Source of the DNA: Ipomoea triloba
Lineage: Eukaryota > Streptophyta > Magnoliopsida > Solanales > Convolvulaceae
Length of the DNA stretch: 64,000 nt
Direction: 5' to 3'
Assembly (NCBI RefSeq): GCF_003576645.1
Contig: NC_044919.1
Coordinates: 31,107,468-31,171,467 of the forward strand
Part shown: one piece after another, positions 48,892 through 62,000 of the stretch
How positions within the stretch are numbered: the first letter of the stretch is position 1
How the letters are laid out: the number at the start of each line of letters is the position of its first letter
Translations under genes and position numbers: made by a program
The notes under the pieces: model-generated
What the model saw: the letters and a program-made list of their open reading frames with translations, nothing else
Databases searched by the model: none
What the model was told of the DNA's origin: nothing

Positions 48892-51800
48892 ATGGCAGGG
48901 TATGTGGGAGTGCTGGTATCGGATCCATGGCTGCAGAACCAGTTCACGCAAGTGGAGCTTCGGAGTTTAAAATCCAATGTAAGTCTACTACACTGGTAAT
49001 GATTTTTTTTTTTTTTTGGATTTTTGTTTTGTATGCGGCTTTGAGGATTCTGTGCGGTTCATGCAGTTCTCTACGTTTCGGAGAGAGTCCGGACGTCTGA
49101 CGATAGCTGACTTGCCGGCGAAAATGTCTAAGCTGAAGCACGTCGGAGAGAACCTTACGGAAAAGGAAAGAGATGCGTTTCTCAGAGATTCGTATCCGAA
49201 CATGGATGACGATGTTGATTTTGAACTTTTTCTTCGGGTAAATATACAGGCGTTTTCATCGTTATATGCGCTACAGATAGATTTATGTTAGAGATCAAGC
49301 TTTGAAATCCTTATAAAAGAAATTTCGTACTTGGTTCTGAAATTTTGAACGATCGGATTTCAAATATTTCCATAAGTAGTGCCTGGTGAACTTGCGAAAT
49401 TCAAATCTAACTGCTTGCACCGCCTGCTTTTAGAACATAAAAACAGGACGAAGTGTGCTCTGGTATTTTCCTTTTTGATATTTTTGAAAAGTTTCCGGAA
49501 TATTGAGAACCAAACACAAAGGTTAAAGAAGTGAAACTTTATTAGCTAGTAATGTGATTTTTTTAAAAATTTATTTCATGAATAATGACATAAAGTATGC
49601 GGGGAAAAAATTCATATTCTTATATTCCTCAGCAAATCAATTAGAAAGAGCGGAGAAAAGATGAACATCATAGTTACTATTTTGAGGTCCCTTGTTTTTT
49701 CTGAACACAGAGGGTAACATCCTCGGTTCCTGAATTTGTTCTGTTTGTTTGCTTCTTAATTTCTCTTCCATTAATGTTATCATATGGTTTTGGTGATTTT
49801 TCTTCAGTCTTCATTCTTATTTTTGATAGACAGTGAGAAGTGTGCTATATTTGTGATAGATATATTTGAAACTCCAAACACATGCTACAGCTCGAATGGG
49901 AAATAATGCAAAGAACTCATCAGCATTTCTAAAGTCTCCCACTTCTACTCTGCTTCACACAATAAGTGAATCTGAGAAGGCATCATATGTAGCACATATC
50001 AACAATTATCTTGCTGAAGATAAATTCTTAAAGAAATACCTTCCCATAGATCCTTCAACAAATGATCTCTTTGAGATTGCAAAGGATGGAGTGCTTATCT
50101 GGTGATTAATTCTAACACTTTGTGTGATATTCAACGATACTGGAATTACATTGTCCAATATAATTAGTTTTCCTTTCATTCTTTTAATGCAGCAAACTTA
50201 TCAATGTGGCTGTACCTGGAACCATTGACGAACGGGCTATAAATATGAAGAGAATACTCAATCCCTGGGAAAGAAATGAGAATCATACCTTAGGCCTCAA
50301 CTCTGCTAAGGCAATTGGATGTACTGTGGTCAATATTGGAACTCAAGACTTCATTGAAGGAAGGGTATGTAGACCTTTTCTCAACTCCAATTTTTGAGCC
50401 ATTAAGCCATCCAGCATGTTTGTCGCAATTTTATCCTTGTTTTTAACATGCAAACCTGCATGTTTATCACATGACTCATTATATCATGGTAATCTTACAG
50501 GTCACTTACTATGATGCATTTGTTGTCCCTTGACTAATTAAAATTATCATCATGATCAAAATGGTTCTCCTGTATCATTCTACCAATCCAAATCTATTTA
50601 ACCTATTTCATAATTTTATGAAGATAAGGATTTTTTTTTCTGGTTTATTTTGATTACATTTTATTTTTTATGGTGGATCTCCTAACTAATACTGTTTACT
50701 TTGGCTCATTTTCAGAGGCATCTTGTTCTAGGAGTAATATCTCAAATTATTAAGGTAAGGCTGCTTTTTATTTACTCCGTAATAGTTTAACTGGTTGAAT
50801 TTTTAACTACAATGAGATAGGAATCATTAGTAGGCATTATTAACCATATAATTGATATAATGTTGCTAAAGTTGCGATCACCTGCTTCTCTTTCCTTAAC
50901 AAACATTGAAGTCCATCAATATGGTTCTTGGATCTGAGATTAATGATTTAGAATGTGGTACTCACCTGCTTCCCTTTCCCTATAAACATGAAGTCCGGAG
51001 TTATAACATTCAAATGTTACATTAATGATATAAAATGTGCATTTTGGTTTTTAGCATCTAAGAAGAATTTTCTTATTTATGAAATTGTAGATTCAACTAT
51101 TGGCAGACCTCAACTTGAAGAAAACACCTCAGTTGGTGGAGCTAGTTGATGATTGTAAGGTGAAGAAGTTGACTGGTTTAATTTTTGTAAGACTTGAATA
51201 CTTGATGCATCAATAGTTCAATACTAATTCAGATTTTGTTATTATGTTTTGGTTGCAATATTAGGATGTAGAGGAGCTGATGAGCCTGCCTCCTGAAAAG
51301 ATCTTGCTCAGATGGATGAACTTTCAATTGAAAAAGGCAAAATACAATAAAACAGTCACAAACTTCTCTACTGACATAAAGGTAGGAATAAGCTGAAATT
51401 TAAAATTTCAATAAACTCTGGAAGCACTTTTGTTCTATTATCATTCATCCCATCCTCCATTCTATAATTCCACAAGCTATTATTTTTCCTAATTCTGGAA
51501 ATTACAAACAATGTAAAGAAGAGAAAAAAATAACATTGGTGTTGCCTAAGTTGTATTCACCTGTTTTTCTTTCCTATAAACATTTAGTCCTGAGTTATGG
51601 TTTTCAATTGCAACATTAATGATTTAGAACAAAAGTTTCGTTTAATTGGTTTGTGCTAAGGATTTTCTTTGTTTTACACCTGTATATCAATCTTTTGGAT
51701 CACAGTTTCTAGTGAAGGCAAGACAACAATTATTGAGCCAGTTTACCTTTCTGTAGGATGCAGAGGCTTATGCTCATCTCCTAAATGTTCTAGCTCCGGA

Positions 51801-54594
51801 GCACAGTGATCCAGCTACACTGACTGTGAAAGATTATCTGGAAAGAGCTAAGTTGGTTCTTCAACATGCTGATAGGATGGGTTGCAAAAGATACTTAACA
51901 GCAAAAGATATTGTGGAAGGTTCTCCTAATCTTAACCTTGCATTTGTGGCGCATATATTCCAGCATAGGTGAGATAATAGTTACTTTCAAATAGATTACA
52001 GGTTTGAAGCCAGCCTTTTATATTTGCTACTCTTCAGGAAATTTTGACATTGTTGCTCATAAAATTTATTTTTGGACATAGCCATACTTGGATAAACTCA
52101 TTTAAGATGTGTGCTTGCATCCAAAATTTAACCTCAATGTCTTGCCATTTTCCACATTTCTGGAATTTCCATTTAAAGTGCTGATGATTCTCAAATCTCA
52201 TCAAAAGCTTTGGACAATCTAGCATACAATGGTGCTAAATTAAGTTGCTCTGTATTGTTTACTGTGAATGTTGAAAAACTAATTCCCCGTTGTGTTTAGT
52301 GACTTGAGAATGAACTTTCAATTGAAGTTCCAATGTTGTCTAAATAAAATACCAGGTTTTGGGCGGCACAGTCAATGGAATATTCAATTGTTTTTTCTTC
52401 TTCTTGTCTTAATTTTCTGTCCAGTATTTTAAACTGATGATAGAGATTTCATCTGTAGGAATGGGCTTTCAACACAAACAAAGCAGATTTCTTTTCTTGA
52501 AACTACTCCAGATGATGCCCAAATGTCCAGAGAAGAGAGAGCATTTCGCTTCTGGATTAATAGTCTTGGAAACTCTTCTTACATAGATAATGTCTTTGAA
52601 GATCTTAGAAACGGGTAAGTGCAATCCTGCCACTGAATTGTTCTTTTAAACATTTGATACAGTTCTTCCAAAAGATTGAAAAATAGGAATTTGAATTTTC
52701 TATAATTATTGCGCATATGTACTATGTACTACTGGACCTAATTTTCATCAAGTTCTCTTTTATGTTGTTCTGTTGTAAATAAACTTCTACTTTGCTGCAG
52801 ATGGTTGCTTTTAGAGACACTTGACAAGGTGTCCCCAGGAATTGTTAATTGGAAAATTGCATCTAGGCCTCCAATTAAGATGCCTTTCAGAAAAGTAGAA
52901 AATTGTAACCAAGTTGTCAAGATCGGGAAACAACTGAAGTTTTCCCTAGTTAATATAGCTGGAAATGACATTGTACAAGGGAATAAGAAGCTAATATTAG
53001 GTATGACTGCCATTCAGAATATAGACAATATAGGATAAAATCTTTGTTATTATTTTCCTGATCAGATGATTTTAACTGATTCAATTTGGTCCTGGATCTC
53101 CTTTTTTTGGTCTTCAGCTTACTTGTGGCAACTAATGCGATTCAATATGCTTCAACTTTTAAAGAACTTGAGATTTCATTCCCATGGAAAGGAAATCACT
53201 GATGCTGATATTTTAGAGTGGGCTAACAGCAAAGTTAGAAATTCCGGGAGCCAGAGTTGTATGGCTAGCTTTAAGGTAACTATGCCCTAAAGATTCTCTT
53301 GGCAAATCCAAAGTTCAATCTGTTAATTTCTGTAAGGATTTGATCAACTGTTTTCAGAAATCATGGACTTCCCTTGGTCTGAAAACACAAGTAGAATAAA
53401 GTTCATTGTACCCGAATGGCATTTACTGCCTACTGTTGAGCAGCCACACAGCTTATCATTATTGTTATCATAACCTGTTTCACACAGCAGAGTAAATGAG
53501 GCTATTTTTTCAGGATAAAAGTTTGTCAGACGGTATCTTCTTCCTTGAGCTGCTCAGTGCTGTATACCCTCGAGCTGTCAACTGGAGTCTGGTCACGAAA
53601 GGAGATACAGGTATATCTCTTTTGAGTTAGACTACCAGGTTATTCTTTGATTTGAATTATATTTTCTTATTATTGGCAATGACCCTTCTTATTGAGTGAA
53701 TTTCATTGGATGGTCTACCATGCTTCAATTATTTGAAATTGCAGCAATTGCGTATTCATGTATAAGTAATATTTGTCCTTGAAATTTCCCAACGTTCTTC
53801 ACTATATGTAACTATTAGTTGAAAAAGTATAACATAATGGAAAGTGAGGTCCTTAATTATGATCTTCTATGAAGATGAATAACTTCCATTGTGGTATATA
53901 TAAACTTAATAACCATCTTGGGAAAGCCAACCTTCATGCGCTCTGGGTGAAACATGCCTTGTGACTTTAATTTAAAAAGGTAAACTAACTTCGGTTGTTT
54001 ATAATAGCTAACCAACTCAATGAACAGGCTCCGAAATGCAGTCAAATTTGGATCATTGTGATTATCAAACCAACTATATAATTAATTTGGTTGTGTTGTG
54101 TACATATTTGCTTGAGTTGTAGCATGTTATGTTTGAACCTTTTCTGTTTATAAGTGTGCATTATTGCCACCAAATATGTTGGTGATGACTCATTTTAACT
54201 GTCTAAAACCTGGGTTGTGTAGAGGAGGAGAAGAAGATGAACGCAACCTACATAATCAGTATTGCAAGGAAGCTGGGCTGTTCAATCTTCTTGCTCCCTG
54301 AAGATATAATCGAGGTAACAATTCAATTCTTCATCCTCAACCCCCTCTATACACTTTTCTCATTGAATACTTAATCCATCCACAACCATCTCTGCATATC
54401 ACCAGGTAAACCAGAAGATGATACTGACACTGACGGCGAGTATAATGTACTGGTACTTGAAACAACCAGCGGAAGATAGAATGAGCGTCTCTTCATCGGA
54501 TAGCGAGACCGGCAGCCTCCTGGACACAACCTCCACCTTCACAACGGACGATACCGCTTCGGAGACTTCGTCAGACGAGAACAGCAGTAGATAA
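48892..54594 (+). CDS. FIM: Fimbrin (plastin), actin-bundling protein
   Basis: Fourteen exons: 48892-48978, 49067-49237, 49860-50101, 50193-50364, 50716-50754, 51091-51159, 51265-51381, 51757-51968, 52459-52614, 52801-53000, 53118-53275, 53514-53610, 54223-54314 and 54406-54594. All are GT-AG and give 666 residues, near the 687 of Arabidopsis fimbrins. The N-terminus [20 protein letters not shown] is near-identical to the family. A vestigial EF-hand-like region (about 30-85) is followed by four calponin-homology domains in two actin-binding pairs (about 123-240, 261-372, 394-500 and 510-610). Typical strings include [33 protein letters not shown] and [19 protein letters not shown]. The 55-residue tail is rich in Ser, Thr, Asp and Glu. 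The protein cross-links actin filaments in the cytosol. The tail length and sequence suggest a FIM4/FIM5-type member, but this is not settled. Confidence 0.96.
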
Positions 54595-56439
54595 CTGCTA
54601 GCTCTGTGGGGGTGTCGGGTATATTAATTATTATGAATTCAACTTGTGAAACAATCAAATTCTTCATGTTCCGCCGACTCATTGGGGTATTGTGAAATGA
54701 ATTAGGCTTTGGGCGGCTATGTAGTACTGTTGCAAATTTTTTTGAAGGAACAAGTACACTGTTGTGAATAGTGGATATGTTTGGTAAAGAAGGCATTTTC
54801 GAATCTCGTGTCAGTAACTATTCGCCGGCGCCATGCTTAACCTTTACTTGGCAAATGACACTGTGGGATGTGAACCACTAAGTTCGTATTTAATTGAAGG
54901 TTCATTTCTTAAAGTAATATACAAAAAGAATAATTTATTCATACACTAAAATTAAATTTCAATGTCAGTTGTTAACATTATAATGTAAACTATGATTTAC
55001 CGTATAATGATGGTTCCTGCTCTTAATAGGCAGATAAAAATAATTCAACCTATACTAGCAAGTGATTTAAATTTTTTTGGGCGGGTTTGTTTTACTAGTA
55101 TATTCGATTTGTCATGAAGTTATGAAAGGGAGGTTCCATGGTACATAAGAATTTGTTTTACTTCTATTTTTCTCACACTCCATATCTAATTTTTATTTTC
55201 AAAAAATTAAACTTATGCCCCTAAGACATTGGACTAGTGGGTGAGAATTAAATTGACATCCTCGTGCACAGAAGTATACAATTTAGTATTGAGTCTCGAA
55301 ACTAGACAAAGTATTTTGTGGTACATTGTTTGGAATCTATGGAAAATGGAATTGAAGGATGAGATAGGAGGAGATAGAAAGAAAATAATGCATATTCATT
55401 CTATCAAATATTTTACATGTAATAGTATTTTACTATACATGTATTTCTTTTATTTCAACACACAATGTATTTATTTAGCTCATACTATGGTATATACAAT
55501 TAGTTCGAATATTTTGAGATATTGGATTAAATACATTATGGATTTGGCTTAGAGTATTTCAATAGGTTCGAAAATAACAAGTTGAGACAAGTTTAGAGAA
55601 ATGAGTGAGTTTCGTGGAGGATAGACTAAGGTATAGACCTAGCGGGTTGAGAAAATGGGGTTTGGATCGTAATTCGTGAATACAGAAATCTATTTAGATT
55701 AAAGTTTATCATGAGAAATTTAGATTGCAATGAGTTAGTTGTAATTATATACATGTTCAAAATGTAATCTAAGTGTGCAAACACTAATTAGAATATAAGA
55801 ATTTAGTCATAGTACAATTGGTAAGGAAGATAGGTAACACCTACACATATGAATATAGACCTTGTCTCCACGTAATACACATCATTTTCATTATTCTATG
55901 AATAGACCTTCATTTACACCATTGTTTAGTTTCATATAGCTTTCTTTATTTGCAATTTCATCCTTATATTTTGAGTTAATTCTTAATGTGCTGTTAAACC
56001 AAAAAGACCTAGTTCCATTAAACCACCCCGAAGAAATTGTACTGTTAGTCAAAAGAAATACAGCAAATAGAAGCAAAGGGAAGAAGGAAGACAAATGACA
56101 TGCGGTCTAAATGAAAGAAAAAATAAGTTTAATTTCTTCTATGTAAGATTTTAAATTCAAACATTGTGAATGAAGTATTTATCATTGAAAGAGATTTTCA
56201 AATAAAACCTAACATCAATTCAATTTGCATTAACCAAAGTATAAAATGATGTTTTTTTTTTTTTTTTTTTTTAAATAGTGTTTATCGATATCATATCAAT
56301 GCTAATTGTACACTATTGAGTATAGCTAATTGCATAAGATATTATTAACAATAGTACTTATAATACTTATAAAACTAAGTGATGGATATCTTAAATATAT
56401 GATCCAAATTTTTAAGTCCAAGAGGTGTGGTGCAAACTC
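54595..56439. other. Intergenic downstream of fimbrin
   Basis: The first 250 bases are the probable 3' UTR. A poly-T tract lies at 56251-56273. No gene seen. Confidence 0.4.
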
Positions 56440-56930
56440 ACAGCTAAGCATGCAAATTGTTGAGAGTTTGACCTTGGGGTCGGCCTAGGCTAGTTGATCG
56501 ATCACATTGAGAGGTGAGGTTGGTTAGGCATGATCTCGGAGGATGTACCCGAGAGCTGACTCATGGTCAATCAAAGGATATGATGCCCAAGGAAGTGAAG
56601 GCCGCAGCGATTCTCGATCCCGAGACCTATCATTGATTGGAGTCCCCCACGACATATAGGAAGCAATTATGGACGATGGCTAATGCCTAAGTCATGCTGG
56701 GGTACCCAGATCGCCAGGGGAAGTTGTTGAATGGCTAATATAAATACTAAATTCTTTGCGTTGTTGAGACACACTTTGTCCTTTACAAACACCAAGTTAT
56801 TGTATGTAGTACTAAGCAAAATATTCAATAGCAATTTACAAACATTATTGATTTCTCTTTACATTATCTTGCTCTTGTTCTTTATTTAGATTTTATTAAT
56901 ACAGACTCTGTTTTGATCTATCACACCACC
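56440..56930. other. GC-richer island, possible LTR fragment
   Basis: About 300 bases of balanced composition (GGTCGGCCTAGGC through CCCAGATCGCCAGGGG) turn into an AT-rich tail, with TATAAATAC at 56739 and TCTTGCTCTTGTTCTTTATTTAG downstream. This resembles the U3-R-U5 layout of a Gypsy LTR. No second copy or primer site is present in the window, so it is only a guess. Confidence 0.3.
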
Positions 56931-56995
56931 AAGTATAACACATTTATATAAGATGTATCAGTATCGATATTAAAATATATCATAGAAAATTGAAG

Positions 56996-57027
56996 GGTGG
57001 GTGGGTGGGTGGGGGGGGGGGGGGGGN

Positions 57028-57065
<38 letters not shown>
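56996..57065. repeat. (GGGT)n then poly-G tract with one unresolved base
   Basis: GGGT repeats lead into a run of about 55 G with a single N at 57027. The N suggests an assembly join or unresolved base call, so the true length is unknown. Confidence 0.85.
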
Positions 57066-57066
<1 letters not shown>

Positions 57067-58620
57067 GCAAAAGCATTGAACCTTGAAGGATTAAGGAGCA
57101 AAGAAGGAAGGAGGAAGGAAGGAAGGGAAGAAAGCAAAAGCATGCTGCATGCATGTGGAAGTTGATGATGTTCAAACTAAATTATTAGAGGTCTAATACT
57201 ACTAATTATGAGGATTAGTTAAGTAGTCTTAATTTTAAGGATTCGTGTCATCCTAAACCTACACCCGGCCCCACCGCCATGTTCCTCTCCCGCTATTTGC
57301 CTATCTTTAGGAATTTGAAAAACCATGTCCCCACCCCCCACCCCCTCTCAAAAGAACAATTCCACTCAACCGTGTATCTATTTTTATTTATTTATTTGCA
57401 TGAATTTTTTTATAGAGAATATTTTAATCTTTAATTATTTGTATGGATATTGCGTAAAACTATTATTAATTATTTTGGAATTTTGAGAATTATTATTATA
57501 TATTCATTAGTAAATTAGTTGTTTTAAATAATTTCTCTATTTCTAAATTAAGGAATCTTTTCTCTCTCTCTATATATATAGTTTGAATTTTATTTTCTTG
57601 GTACACCAAATAATTAAGGGGACAAAATAAAAAAAAATAATCGGACATAATCGACAAGACTAGAGAAAGTAAAGAAAAACCAACAAGAAAATTACAATTT
57701 GACCTAACTCAATATTTAAACCCGCAACGTCTAGATTAAGTAGATGTCTAACATTATTAGAAGGAAATTTAAAGAGTCAAGATTAAAATAAAATAAATAC
57801 AAAAACAAAACAAACAAAAAAGAAATAGTCAAAAATCAAAGATGAAAATTACAATTTGACCCAACAAAACTTAGACATCGTGACACCTAGATAGATTAAG
57901 TAAGTGTCTATCATTTTTAAAAGGACACATGAAAATTGTTTTCAACCCATCAAATGGTTTTAAAAACGACACAAATTACAATATGACTCGACAACAGTCT
58001 GACCTCGCAACCCTAAATTAAGCAAATATCTGACATTTTTAAAAGAAGACTCGAAACCAATTATGCGCCAAGCGCTTTGATCCTCAACCCAAATTCAACC
58101 AAATGATCCATGCATCTAAATCCCTCTTCTTGAATGATGCTGTAAAATAAGATATCTAATTTCACTAAATATATTATTACTACATTATATTCGACACAAT
58201 AAACGCTACACCTCTAATAGTGAAATTTAGTTACATCCTCTATTACTGTATACACACACACATTCATACACACACATACACACACTAATCATAATTAATG
58301 ATTCTTGGTCTAATGATTGATAGTGAATTTTCTTGACATTTAGGTGAAGTTATACACTATGGCACTATGCTAATTGCTAAAGAAGTGACAACTATATCGC
58401 CGTCCGGTGACAAGACCGGTGGTCCATCCTCCCTCATTATAATGAAAGAACAGTAATCTATTTTGTAGTTTTGGTAGATTATAACAAGGTCATGAGCTTG
58501 CTAGCATATATGCTTAGCTTGAGTGATAAATAGATTGAGAAATTAGGTAAACTAAAGCTTCCGATGAGAAAGCAAAGTCACAAATAATATCTCCTATTTC
58601 TTATTTGTTCTCCGAATTAA
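57066..58620. other. Intergenic, no gene recognised
   Basis: AT-rich. Several stretches repeat the theme AATTTGACC-CAAC-GACATC near 57695, 57850 and 57975, suggesting an old degraded repeat. (CA)n-like sequence at 58251-58285. Confidence 0.35.
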
Positions 58621-58985
58621 ATCTTGGACTGCACATCTATGTTTATATTATTTGCTCACACGCCCCTTCACGTGTGCAGGTCGATTGACTTTGATGGGCT
58701 CCAAGCAACACGTGGACCATAGATTTTTTACGGGTGGCACAGAGTTTTGAACCCATGACCTTTGGGTGACTCTGATACGAAATTAAACATAGATGAGCAA
58801 ACAATATAAACATAGATATGCAGTCCAACTATCAACTTAGGTTTTTAGTTGGATGGAGCACATGATTTAATTTGGTATTAGAGCCACCCGTAAAAGAAAA
58901 TTATGGTCCACGTGTTACTTGGAGCCCATCAAAGTGGCCACTATCAGCTTAGTCTTTTAGTTGGATGGAGCACATGATTTAATTC
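58621..58985. mobile_element. LTR-derived inverted-repeat remnant
   Basis: Two nested inverted pairs are visible. TTGGACTGCACATCTATG at 58624 pairs with the inverse of CATAGATATGCAGTCCAA near 58810. CTTTGATGGGCTCCAAG (about 58689) pairs with the inverse of CTTGGAGCCCATCAAAG (about 58918). A block TTAGTTGGATGGAGCACATGATTTAAT also occurs twice in direct orientation. TTTGGTATTAGAGCCACCC resembles an LTR edge followed by an initiator-tRNA-Met primer site. Confidence 0.5.
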
Positions 58986-59198
58986 TCTGGACATAGTTCA
59001 AATGATCAATCAATCTAAAATAAAATCATAATTTTGCTTTGCTAGCAATCATATGATACTGGATATGAATGAATATTTAACTTTGTTGTGACTTGTGAGT
59101 ACTCATGTCCAAACAATTAGGAGCCAGTAACTTTTAAATTTGGAGTTAAAATGCATTTTTTTTAAAGGTGGAGTTAAAACTTATAATACTTGCAATAT

Positions 59199-59201
<3 letters not shown>

Positions 59202-59255
<54 letters not shown>
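59202..59255. repeat. (AT)n microsatellite
   Basis: About 27 AT units. Confidence 0.95.
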
Positions 59256-59260
<5 letters not shown>

Positions 59261-59732
59261 ATGGGGTATATATAATTAATTAAAATGAAATCTCAACAAG
59301 CGCTAATTAATTAAAAGTGTCATTTTCCTTTAATGTTATTTATAAATGATGCTATATTTCACACAAAGCTACGCTAGATGACATAGGAAAGCTAAGTGCG
59401 AGAATGATGTTGGTTTAGCAACACTTACACAGTTACACTCAACGTAAGTTAAATGTCAAGTTAAAATCAATGTAAAATACCTTCTGACGTTACATTTAAT
59501 TACAATTTTTTTTTTAAAAGTTAGTTAATCAAATTGATGCTAAATTTGTTTCTAGCTTAAATTTGTGTAGATATATATCCGAGGCTATATATATATACGA
59601 TGGAGTTAACTGTTTAAGTGGTTGCAATATTCTCTTTACAGCTGCACGGTGAAGGGTGGATAACATTAATAATTAGGTAGCTAAGAATGGGAGAGGCAGA
59701 CAAGAAAGAGAGTCACAACCGAGACTATGTTA

Positions 59733-60330
59733 GGGTGTCTTTGGTTCGAACATGAGAATCAGAATCGGAATAAGTATCAAATACTTGGTAATGGTAATGG
59801 TAATGGTAATGGTAATGAATTTTGGTGAAAGTAGTAGGGTAGAATAGGAATGATTATTAATAGTTGGGGAAGTGTTAGGAAGCAGGCCGGGTCGGATTTT
59901 AGGGCGTGCAACAGCACAGGGCCCCAAAATTTTCGGGGCCCCTAGTCAAGCCCTGGGCAAATAGTTAGTATATGTATTTGTGATTATATTGACTCAAAAT
60001 TAGGTTTTCATGATTGATCCAAATTCTACTACGTATTATTCAAAAAAAAATTCTACTACGTAATATTCACGCGAATCATTTTTCTTTAATTCGCAGTTTA
60101 TTTATACTTTGATAGGACCTCACTTATTTACCAGCACAAGGCCACGCAAATAAAAAAACTGGCCCTGTTAGGAAGAAAGGGGTTTCATCCCTTATTTTAT
60201 TAGTGAATGTGTTTTACAATTAAGGGGGTAATCAAAACTCATAATAGTGCTCTAAAAACCTATCAACCAAACAATAACAATGACTTTGATACCCATCCAT
60301 AATAGCTAAACTTGTCAACTAAACACACCC
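59733..60330. mobile_element. PIF/Harbinger-like element hosting a hAT-like insertion
   Basis: The ends GGGTGTCTTTGGTT and AACTAAACACACCC are inverted repeats with TTA on both sides (59730-59732 and 60331-60333). A hexamer array GGTAAT repeated five times lies near the left end (59789-59818). A 285-bp hAT-like element is inserted inside. No coding capacity. Confidence 0.75.
59883..60167. mobile_element. Non-autonomous hAT-like element, nested
   Basis: The ends CAGGCCGG and CTGGCCCTG are short inverted repeats, and TTAGGAAG is duplicated exactly on both sides (59875-59882 and 60168-60175). The 8-bp duplication and the CAGGGCC-type end are the hallmarks of hAT transposons. Confidence 0.75.
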
Positions 60331-60794
60331 TTAGATTTAAACTTGCAATATTTAGAGTAATGTTATTCACCCTTAAAAAAATCATAATTTTTCCTATGAC
60401 ATGGTATTATTCAATTGTTTTTTTTTTATTAAAAATTAATGGGATCAATCAATTCATGACACTGAATGATTATAAAATATGTTATGGACGAAATTTAAGA
60501 GGAAGAAAATTAAGAGGGATAAGAAGCATTTTTCACAAGTATATATAAAGTTGGTTCAAATGAGTACAAATTTTTCGGTAAAAAGTAATGATTACTCTTA
60601 GTGGCCTATAAAATTTATCATAGTCCAACATTTTAGGGAAAAAATATGGGTTTAAATTGTATCTAGTTATCCATGCATGTGGATAAAATCAATTACTATT
60701 AATCATATCTGGTTTTGTTATTGTTAAGTGTGAATTCAAGTATAAAAATGAGGGCAAATACCATTTTTTTCTATACAAATATGTATGAAAGTGG

Positions 60795-60880
60795 AGCCAA
60801 AGACCTTGTGGTCTAGTGGCATCCGGTGTTCCGGTTTACACTCCCACATAGGAGTGGGTTCGAGCTTTTATTGTGCATGT
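60795..60880 (+). repeat. tRNA-derived SINE head, copy 3
   Basis: A-box-like TGGTCTAGTGGC (60809-60820) and B-box-like GGGTTCGAGC (60857-60866) are the best preserved of the three copies. Confidence 0.65.
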
Positions 60881-61936
60881 ATCAAATTTGGTCCTTAACT
60901 ATATATTAATATTTTTCAATAGGAGCATAACTATGTAATTTGTATCACTTTTGATCCTTAATTATTAATAATTTCAAATTAGGTATATAACTTTGTAATT
61001 TGTATCACATTTGGTCCTACCGTCCATTTTTCTGACCAAAATTAAAATTAAAATAATATTTTTAAGTACGAAAATCATATTCCACACACTCAACCACCTT
61101 TTATAAAAGTGAATTCGAAATTATTGTTATTACGGATCGAATCGGATCACTATTCCTGAGTCAGCTGGCTATTTCCGTATAGGATAAAGGTGCATGCATC
61201 CCCCACAATAGAAATGATATTTCATATGTTTGGATAAACAAAGATAAAAGGGTGATATACATATTTAGAATTTCAACTGCCATAAACCAATAAAGTCAAT
61301 ATTATTGATCATCAATGCTATGGTACTTCACAAACGACTTTATTTAACTCCAATGACACTTTATTCTAGTGAGGTGACACTTGTGAGTGTAGTGACAATT
61401 CAATTCATTAGTTATTCAATTGGATGAGTCTTTAAATTATTATTAGTAAAATGATATATTTGATTATTGGTATATCTTTGTGTTAGATTTTGTCAAAAGC
61501 AACTTTTAATTGGTCATTGTCGTGTTTTAAGTGCACATGCCATTATTACCACGTTTATGTGTTTATATATACTGATTTCACACTTTTTTCTGTTTGCGTT
61601 TAGTGAAATCTTACTATCACCCCAACCCCCTTAAGATTGCAGGCTCTCGTACAATTAGCCCCCAAGTGTTGCCTCAATTAGTGGTTTACAAATGCACCTT
61701 TTCTTATTGCTTAATTTCAATCGACAATGAGCGGTAATGTCTCAACTCAGTCAACAATATAATCTAGCTATAAGTGCACACATATATGCATACATGTTCC
61801 CTCGTTACTAATCTGCGATTTGCTCGGTTAATTAGGCTTCAGACTAGCGCGTGTGAACCAAATAACAAGTCAAAAAAATCAAATTTACCACTTTGATAAT
61901 AACTAAAGAACCAAATCCACCCTATATATAATCAAA

Positions 61937-61939
<3 letters not shown>

Positions 61940-61998
<59 letters not shown>
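61940..61998. repeat. (AT)n microsatellite
   Basis: About 29 AT units. Confidence 0.95.

Positions 61999-62000
<2 letters not shown>

Noticed and set aside
56921..57175. Proline-rich peptide on the minus strand
   Set aside because: It is the translation of the poly-G tract containing an N.
60809..60866. tRNA gene
   Set aside because: Box A and B-like motifs are present but no acceptor stem or cloverleaf can be drawn; three diverged copies fit a SINE better.
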